DNA of 9,278 nucleotides, from NCBI GenBank assembly GCA_964428935.1, contig CAYSAG010000207.1, positions 1-9,278 of the forward strand, given 5' to 3'. Numbering within the stretch: the first letter of the stretch is position 1; each line of letters begins with the position of its first letter. This document shows positions 4,697-9,278 of this stretch, piece by piece. A program made the position numbers and the translations under genes. This stretch comes from JAADHY01 sp964428935 (GTDB lineage Bacteria; Planctomycetota; Planctomycetia; Planctomycetales; Planctomycetaceae). The notes beneath the pieces are model-generated. The model was not told where the DNA came from, did not search any database, and saw only the letters and a program-made list of their open reading frames with translations.

Positions 4697-7156
4697 CTAC
4701 GCTCGTTGCCGCTCCACCAGCCACGAAAGAGCGGGCTCGGAAAGCAAGAACGCCAGCGCGGCCAAGAGCAGCGGCCAGCTGTAGAGCGAACGGGTGGAGG
4801 CGGCCCGAGCGGCTCGGCTGCGTCGGAGCGGCTGCCACGTCCGCAGGTGGCGAAACGGAACGCCCGCCAGGGCTCGCTGCAGTTCGCCCTCGGTCAGCCG
4901 GGTCAGGTCGCTCTCGGCCAGAGTCGGGTTGACGGTGTAGAGCTCAGTTCGTCCCGGTGGCCGCGTGAAGCGAAGCCGGTAGACGCCCGAGACGGTCAGC
5001 GTGGGCGTTTGAAGGAAACACTCGGTCTTGTCCGTGCCGCGCGAAGTGGTGACGGGTTCGCGTCGGCCCGTTGGCCACTCCAACACGGCTTGGGCTGGGA
5101 CCGAGCAGTCTGGCAGGGCACGGCGGAGCGGCTGGCCGACCGAGCGCACTCGGCCCCGCCAGCGCCCCGTCACGCAGTACCGAACCGTCTCGTGCAGCAG
5201 CGGGACGAACGACGGAGCCCACACCGGCCAAGCTCCCCACGTCCGGTCCAGTCCGGTGGCCACCAGGAAGACGTGTCCGGCACCGAAGGTTCGTTCGACC
5301 ACGGCCGCGTCGCCCGTGTCGAACCTCAGCACCACGTGAACCTCCGGCGTCTTTTCCACGGCCAACTGGCGGTAGGCGAAAATGGGCGTGCTTTCCAGGC
5401 CGGCGTTGGGGTTGCCGCGGAAAACGTCCAGCACGGGGTGTTGGTAGCCGAGGGGGTTGAGCGAGAAAACGCGCTGAGGTCGGGAGGCGTTGCCCACCAG
5501 CTGTCCAATGCGGGCCGGCAGCAAGTTGTCCGGGCCGAAGAGCTGCTGGTTGTAGGTTTGCGGGTCGACGCTGGGACCCAGGGACACCACCAGCCCGCCA
5601 CCGGCTCGGACAAACCGCCGCAAGGCCGCTGCCGCCGTCTCGGGCACTCGGCTCACGTCGCACAGGAAGACGCAGTCGAAACGGGTCAAGTCCAGGCCGG
5701 CCAGTTGGTCGTCGCGTACGGTTTCGACTTGGAACAGACCAGCCGACCGGGTGTTGCGGCCGTCGGCGGTTTTGTTGCGTGCCTCTGGGTGTGGTTGGAG
5801 CCTGTCGGTGGAGCGGACGCGTCCGGCGGCGGCCAGCGCCTTTCGCACGAAGTACGTGGCTCGGTCCTCCGGTCGCCCCACCGGTCGTCCGTCGACCAAA
5901 AGGATTCGCAGACTGTCGCGCACCGGCAGGACCAGCCAGCGACGGTTGTCGACCGAAAGGCCGTCCGAGAGCAGCTCGACGCACACCCAATGCTCGCCCG
6001 GCTCCGCCACCGCCAGTTCGAACCGGACGGTCTGCTCGTCGGCCGAGTCGAACTGCAGCGAGCGGGTGTCGCGTTGCCGGCCGTCGACGACCAGGCGGAC
6101 GGTCAGCGAGCGGCCGGGGCGTCCGGTTTGGTCGCCGCGGCTCGGCCCGAGCGACTCGGACGGGCCCTCGTCCGCCGCTCTGCGCGGCTCGGGCCGGTCG
6201 ACCTGCCGCCCGGCTTCGGAGGCTGCCCGTTTGCCCGGGCGGAACCGGCGGACGGTGGCCTGCAAACGAACGGGCTGTCCGGGAAAGGCGAACGGTTGGC
6301 TCAGCGTGGCGTCGACGACGGCGAAGTTGGCTGACGGCGGCGTGCCCACGTCCACCACGGTCAGCGTGGCCCGCGTGGCCAAGTCGCTCCACGCGTCGCT
6401 CCAGTCGGCCCCGCCCCTGCCCGTCGGCGTGCTCCACGTCGACGACTGCAGGTCGCTGAAGACGACGACGTGCCGGGCGCGTCCGGCCGGAGCGGCTCGC
6501 ACCAGCCGACGCAGCTCGTCCAGCCAGTCCTCGACTCGCCCGGGCAGCTCGGTGGCGTGGAGCGAGTTGAGCGTTTGTTCGACCGTCTGGCGGTCGGGCG
6601 TCGGCAGCTCAATGAGTGTGCGTCGGGCGCCGCAAAGGCGGACCAGGGTGAAGACGTCGCCGGGCCGCGCGGTTCGGACCAGCCGCAGAGCTTCGCGGCG
6701 AGCCTGGTCGAACAGCGAACGGCCCGAGCCGTCGCGAGCGCCCTGCGGAACAGCTTGGCCTCCGTCAGCCGCTCCGACCGCCGGGCTCGAAACCGCTCCC
6801 GGAACAAACTGCAAGCTGGCCGAGTCGTCGACGGCCAGAATGAAGTGGACGGGCTGCGGCTGCCAGGCGGTTGAGCGTGGAGCTTCGGACGTCGGCCCGG
6901 CCACAGCGACCACCAAGCAGCACACGGCCAGCACGCGAGCGGCCAGCAGAGCGTACTCGGTCAGCCGTCGTCGCCGCGCTCGCCGCCGGACGGCTGCCAA
7001 AAGAAAACGGACGGCCGCCCAGTCGGTCTCGTAGACCGGCTGTCGTCGCAAAAAGTGCAGGACCACCGGCACCGCCGCCGCGGCCAAGCCAACCAGCAGC
7101 CACGGGTTGGTAAAGCCGAAGGCCAACAGCCGAGTTGTGGGCTGCCAGTGCGACAT
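4697..7156 (-). CDS. BatA-like membrane protein with vWA domain and C-terminal membrane helix
   Basis: 819 residues. The N-terminus matches the BatA/aerotolerance-regulator pattern: a helix at about 15-36 (NPWLLVGLAAAAVPVVLHFL), a basic segment ending in RRRARRRR, then a second helix at about 68-87. A von Willebrand A domain follows, with an intact MIDAS DxSxS (D110-D-S112-A-S114) and a later VVVFSDLQ strand (230-237). Residues 285-410 look like a beta-sandwich interrupted by an Arg/Pro-rich insert (about 303-350). Residues 416-660 resemble a glutamine-amidotransferase-like fold (LRILLVDGRP; FVRAGGGLVVSLGP), with no catalytic triad that I can identify. A final helix lies at about 793-812. The protein should be anchored in the cytoplasmic membrane at both ends. 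It lies downstream of MoxR and DUF58 genes, its usual partners, after a 311-bp spacer. The ATG at 7156 has no clear Shine-Dalgarno sequence. Confidence 0.88.
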   Translation of the reverse strand: MSHWQPTTRLLAFGFTNPWLLVGLAAAAVPVVLHFLRRQPVYETDWAAVRFLLAAVRRRARRRRLTEYALLAARVLAVCCLVVAVAGPTSEAPRSTAWQPQPVHFILAVDDSASLQFVPGAVSSPAVGAADGGQAVPQGARDGSGRSLFDQARREALRLVRTARPGDVFTLVRLCGARRTLIELPTPDRQTVEQTLNSLHATELPGRVEDWLDELRRLVRAAPAGRARHVVVFSDLQSSTWSTPTGRGGADWSDAWSDLATRATLTVVDVGTPPSANFAVVDATLSQPFAFPGQPVRLQATVRRFRPGKRAASEAGRQVDRPEPRRAADEGPSESLGPSRGDQTGRPGRSLTVRLVVDGRQRDTRSLQFDSADEQTVRFELAVAEPGEHWVCVELLSDGLSVDNRRWLVLPVRDSLRILLVDGRPVGRPEDRATYFVRKALAAAGRVRSTDRLQPHPEARNKTADGRNTRSAGLFQVETVRDDQLAGLDLTRFDCVFLCDVSRVPETAAAALRRFVRAGGGLVVSLGPSVDPQTYNQQLFGPDNLLPARIGQLVGNASRPQRVFSLNPLGYQHPVLDVFRGNPNAGLESTPIFAYRQLAVEKTPEVHVVLRFDTGDAAVVERTFGAGHVFLVATGLDRTWGAWPVWAPSFVPLLHETVRYCVTGRWRGRVRSVGQPLRRALPDCSVPAQAVLEWPTGRREPVTTSRGTDKTECFLQTPTLTVSGVYRLRFTRPPGRTELYTVNPTLAESDLTRLTEGELQRALAGVPFRHLRTWQPLRRSRAARAASTRSLYSWPLLLAALAFLLSEPALSWLVERQRA

Positions 7157-7343
7157 GGGTTAGTCAGTCGAGCGTTTTGCAAGGCGACCAACGGCCGGAA
7201 GGCCCGCACGCGACGTCGTGGACGAGCCAGTCGCGTCGCGGACGAACCGAGTGAATGAATGCACGTTGCGAACCGAACGCCGCGGCGACGTCGAGGCGGC
7301 CCGGTGCAACGGTCGGTCGGCGTGGACCGGGTCGACTGCAGCG

Positions 7344-7375
7344 CGCCGGAGGGACGCGGTCCCTCGCGTCCGGCG
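7344..7375 (+). repeat. Short palindromic repeat, family 'GAGGGAC', copy c
   Basis: GAGGGAC (7349-7355) pairs perfectly with GTCCCTC (7359-7365) around the loop GCG. CGCCG on the left (7344-7348) and CGGCG on the right (7371-7375) can extend the stem across a 5-nt bulge. Compared with copy a, two mismatched stem positions are paired here. Confidence 0.6.
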
Positions 7376-7390
7376 AGTTGTTGCCTTTCC

Positions 7391-7452
7391 AAAGGGCAGA
7401 CACAAGGCCTGCCCGTACGTTGAAAGGCAGGCACAGGACCTGCCCGTACCGT
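7391..7452 (+). repeat. Tandem pair of palindromic repeats ending CCTGCCCGTAC
   Basis: Copy 1 is about 7391-7421 and copy 2 about 7423-7454, with a period of 32. Each starts AAAG or AAAGG and ends CCTGCCCGTAC(C)GTT. Copy 1 has the stem GGGCAG (7394-7399) / CTGCCC (7409-7414); copy 2 has GGCAGG (7426-7431) / CCTGCC (7439-7444). The two copies differ by a few substitutions and one-base indels. They begin 15 bp past the stop of the DUF58 gene (minus strand). There is no T-tract, so a REP-like role at the 3' end of an mRNA is more plausible than an intrinsic terminator. Confidence 0.7.
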
Positions 7453-7467
7453 TCCGACGCCGTCGGC

Positions 7468-8376
7468 TTACACACGCACCACCCGTTCGGCCCGGCGACG
7501 CAGGAACCCGGCCAGAGCCAGGTCCAGCGGTTGGTCGGTGCGGACCTGTTCGAAGTCCACGTGCAGCTCGTGACACGCTCGCCGCACCCGGTCGACAAAC
7601 CCGTTGAACTCCTCCAAGTAGGCTCGACGCACGGCCGGAGCGTCAACCACCAGGTCCGGCCCGTCTTCCAGTCCGTGGAACAGTGTCATTTGGCCGAAGT
7701 CGAATTCGACTTCCTGAGGGTCGACCACTTGCAAGACGCTGACGTCGTGGCGTCGCGAGTGGAGGTGTTTCAGGCCGCGGACCAGCGTTTCCGGTTCGTC
7801 GAACAGGTCGCTGACCACGACCACCACGCTGCGACGTCGAACCCGCTCGGCCAGCAGTTGCAGGCAAGGGCCGAGGGCGGTCGAGCCGTTCGGCGTTTCG
7901 GCTTCGAGCGCTTCGACCAGCTTTCGCCACTGAGCGGGGTTGCCGGAAGGCTGAATGAACTGCCGCAGGTCCGTGTCGACGGTGGCCAGTCCCGCGGCGT
8001 CCTGTTGGTGCAAGACCACGTAGGCCAGCGAGGCGGCCAGCACCAGCGCGGCCTCCCACTTCGACAGCTCCGCCCGCTCCGACCGGTACTGCATGGACTG
8101 GCTGCAGTCCAGGACGACGTAGCAGGCCAGGTTGGTTTCCTCTTCGTGGACTTTCAGGTAGAAGCGGTCGGTGCGGCCGTAGACTTTCCAGTCCAGGTAG
8201 CGCAGGTCGTCGCCGGGAGCGTACTCACGGTGCTCGGCGAACTCCGTCGAGAACCCGCGTCGGTGGCTCCGGTGCCGACCGGCCAGCAGCCCGTCGACCA
8301 CTCGCCTGGCCCGCAGCTCCAGCCCCTCAAGCTTGGCCAGCGTCGCCGGACTTAAGGACGTCTGCAACTCGCTCAT
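7468..8376 (-). CDS. DUF58-family protein with vWA-like MIDAS
   Basis: 302 residues from ATG at 8376; one codon upstream is a TTG, but AGAGG 6 nt before the ATG decides the start. The hallmark DUF58 block is clear at about 45-78: EFAEHREYAPGDDLRYLDW, then KVYGRTDRFYLK. A vWA-like core follows with the MIDAS D90-C-S92-Q-S94 and the strand VVVVVSDLFD (D190). There is no membrane segment, so it is the short cytosolic form of about 300 residues. Members are encoded beside MoxR ATPases and are thought to be their substrate adaptors or partners. The first 50 bp overlap the end of the MoxR gene in another frame, which suggests translational coupling. Both products keep conserved sequence up to the junction, so the overlap looks real rather than a sequencing error. 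Confidence 0.93.
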   Translation of the reverse strand: MSELQTSLSPATLAKLEGLELRARRVVDGLLAGRHRSHRRGFSTEFAEHREYAPGDDLRYLDWKVYGRTDRFYLKVHEEETNLACYVVLDCSQSMQYRSERAELSKWEAALVLAASLAYVVLHQQDAAGLATVDTDLRQFIQPSGNPAQWRKLVEALEAETPNGSTALGPCLQLLAERVRRRSVVVVVSDLFDEPETLVRGLKHLHSRRHDVSVLQVVDPQEVEFDFGQMTLFHGLEDGPDLVVDAPAVRRAYLEEFNGFVDRVRRACHELHVDFEQVRTDQPLDLALAGFLRRRAERVVRV

Positions 8377-9278
8377 CAATGGCCTCTTTCGCGTGGTCGG
8401 CCGGAATGACCTCCATTAACCGCCGGACAATGTCGTCGGGCGTGACGCCTTCTGCCTCGGCGTTGAAATTCGTCAGAATCCGGTGACGCAGCACAGGCAA
8501 GGCCACGGCCTGGACGTCTTCCGTGCTCACGTAAGGCCGGCCGTGCAACATGGCCCGGGCCTTGGCTCCCAAAACCAAGTACTGACTGGCCCGCGGACCC
8601 GCTCCCCACCGAACGTACTGCCGGACAAACTCGGGCACGTCCTCCTTGCCGTGACGGGTGAGCCGAGCGAACTTCATGGCGTAGGAAATGATGTGGTCCG
8701 CCACCGGCACCTGACGGACCGCCTGCTGCAGTCGGAGCAGTTCGTCCCGGGTGACGACCTCCTGCAACTCGGGCGGTGCGGTTCCCGTCGTCCGGCGAAC
8801 GATCTGAAACTCTTCCTGCTCGTCCGGGTAGTCGACCAGCACTTCAAACATGAAGCGGTCTAACTGAGCTTCCGGCAGCGGGTAAGTGCCTTCCTGTTCG
8901 ATTGGGTTCTGCGTGGCCAGGACGAAAAACGGTTCTGGCAGGCGGTGCCGTTGTCCGGCCGCTGTCACTTGGTGCTCCTGCATGGCTTCCAGCAGAGCCG
9001 CCTGCGTTTTCGGCGGCGTGCGGTTGATTTCGTCGGCCAGCACCACGTTGGCAAAAATCGGACCCTCGACGAAACGAAACACGCGTTGGCCGGTCGAGCG
9101 GTCTTCTTGAATGACCTCGGTGCCGGTGATGTCGGCCGGCATCAGGTCGGGCGTGAATTGAATGCGGTTGAACGACAGGCCCAGCGAATCGGCCAGCGTG
9201 TGAACCATTAATGTCTTGGCCAATCCCGGCACGCCTTGCAGCAAGCAGTGTCCGCCGGCCAGCATGGCGATCAATAAT
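8327..9278 (-). CDS. MoxR-type AAA+ ATPase (5' end cut by window edge)
   Basis: About 316 codons are readable and the frame runs off the right edge; compared with typical MoxR proteins some 30-45 N-terminal residues are missing. Counting from the codon at 9274: Walker A GVPGLAKT (14-21), Walker B VVLADE (77-82) followed by NRTPPKTQAALLEAMQE, sensor 1 LATQNP (119-124), arginine-finger-type R140 in AQLDRF, and sensor 2 GAGPRAS (224-230, R228). The GVPGLAKT form of Walker A, with Ala before Lys, is typical of MoxR. The hexameric ATPase is expected to act as a chaperone-like remodelling factor on vWA-containing partners, here the DUF58 and BatA-like products downstream. Its C-terminus continues about 24 residues past the conserved RRLMEVIP block and overlaps the DUF58 start. 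Confidence 0.95.
   Translation of the reverse strand, partial: LLIAMLAGGHCLLQGVPGLAKTLMVHTLADSLGLSFNRIQFTPDLMPADITGTEVIQEDRSTGQRVFRFVEGPIFANVVLADEINRTPPKTQAALLEAMQEHQVTAAGQRHRLPEPFFVLATQNPIEQEGTYPLPEAQLDRFMFEVLVDYPDEQEEFQIVRRTTGTAPPELQEVVTRDELLRLQQAVRQVPVADHIISYAMKFARLTRHGKEDVPEFVRQYVRWGAGPRASQYLVLGAKARAMLHGRPYVSTEDVQAVALPVLRHRILTNFNAEAEGVTPDDIVRRLMEVIPADHAKEAIDERVADVLKSGDAGQA
8383..8387 (-). promoter_or_regulatory. Ribosome binding site of the DUF58 gene, inside the MoxR gene
   Basis: AGAGG lies 6 nt before the ATG at 8376 and within the MoxR coding sequence. It fixes the DUF58 start and supports the 50-bp gene overlap. Confidence 0.6.

Larger units (their letters stand above)
7157..7467. 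other. 311-bp spacer inside the MoxR cluster, repeat-bearing
   Basis: The spacer lies between the stop of the DUF58 gene and the start of the BatA-like gene. It contains no convincing gene. Its right half holds a GAGGGAC-family palindrome (7344-7375) and a tandem pair of CCTGCCCGTAC repeats (7391-7452). The left part (7157-7343) shows nothing recognisable beyond GC-rich sequence, although a secondary promoter for the BatA-like gene would have to lie there. Neighbours in such operons usually abut or overlap, so this spacing is unusual. Confidence 0.7.

Noticed and set aside
4580..6334. Long plus-strand open frame (584 codons) opposite the BatA-like gene
   Set aside because: It is a GC-driven shadow on the opposite strand of a gene with clear vWA and membrane motifs. 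It has no recognisable domain of its own and a composition dominated by Arg, Gly and Gln.
7255..8355. Plus-strand frame of 366 codons opposite the DUF58 gene
   Set aside because: Antisense to a gene with intact DUF58 and MIDAS motifs. Its first part is made of spacer repeats.

Overview
The window looks like a fragment of a high-GC planctomycete-type chromosome, most likely a draft or metagenome-assembled scaffold because it carries a run of exactly 100 N. The lineage call is an inference. It rests on the MoxR / DUF58 / BatA-like vWA gene order, a pore-less protein built of STN and secretin-N domains, a lid-less Hsp70 with a disordered tail, and spacers full of short palindromic repeats. No rRNA, tRNA or other marker gene is present to confirm it.

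Layout. Positions 98-1357 (minus) encode a membrane-anchored protein with secretin-like N-domains. Positions 1358-2100 form a 743-bp divergent spacer with several hairpins and at least three kinds of short repeat. Positions 2101-4056 (plus) encode an Hsp70/DnaK-family chaperone that ends in a four-cysteine zinc ribbon. A 100-N gap (4071-4170) follows, then a small integral membrane protein (plus, to 4656) whose N-terminus is lost in the gap. From the right edge a minus-strand cluster reads leftwards: a MoxR-type AAA+ ATPase (8327-9278, cut by the window edge), a DUF58 protein overlapping it by 50 bp (7468-8376), a 311-bp repeat-bearing spacer, and a large BatA-like membrane protein with a von Willebrand A domain (4697-7156). 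This last gene converges on the small membrane protein with only 40 bp between stops.

How the genes fit together. MoxR ATPases are generally paired with vWA/MIDAS proteins such as DUF58 and BatA, and are thought to act as chaperone-like assembly factors at the membrane. The Hsp70 nearby on the opposite strand retains the ATPase residues but has an unusual linker and C-terminus, so a specialised client or partner is likely. The STN-type protein resembles the periplasmic part of secretins without the pore. No functional link between it and the chaperone genes can be shown from the sequence.

The most unusual content is the zinc-ribbon Hsp70 and the repeat families shared between the divergent spacer and the spacer inside the MoxR cluster.
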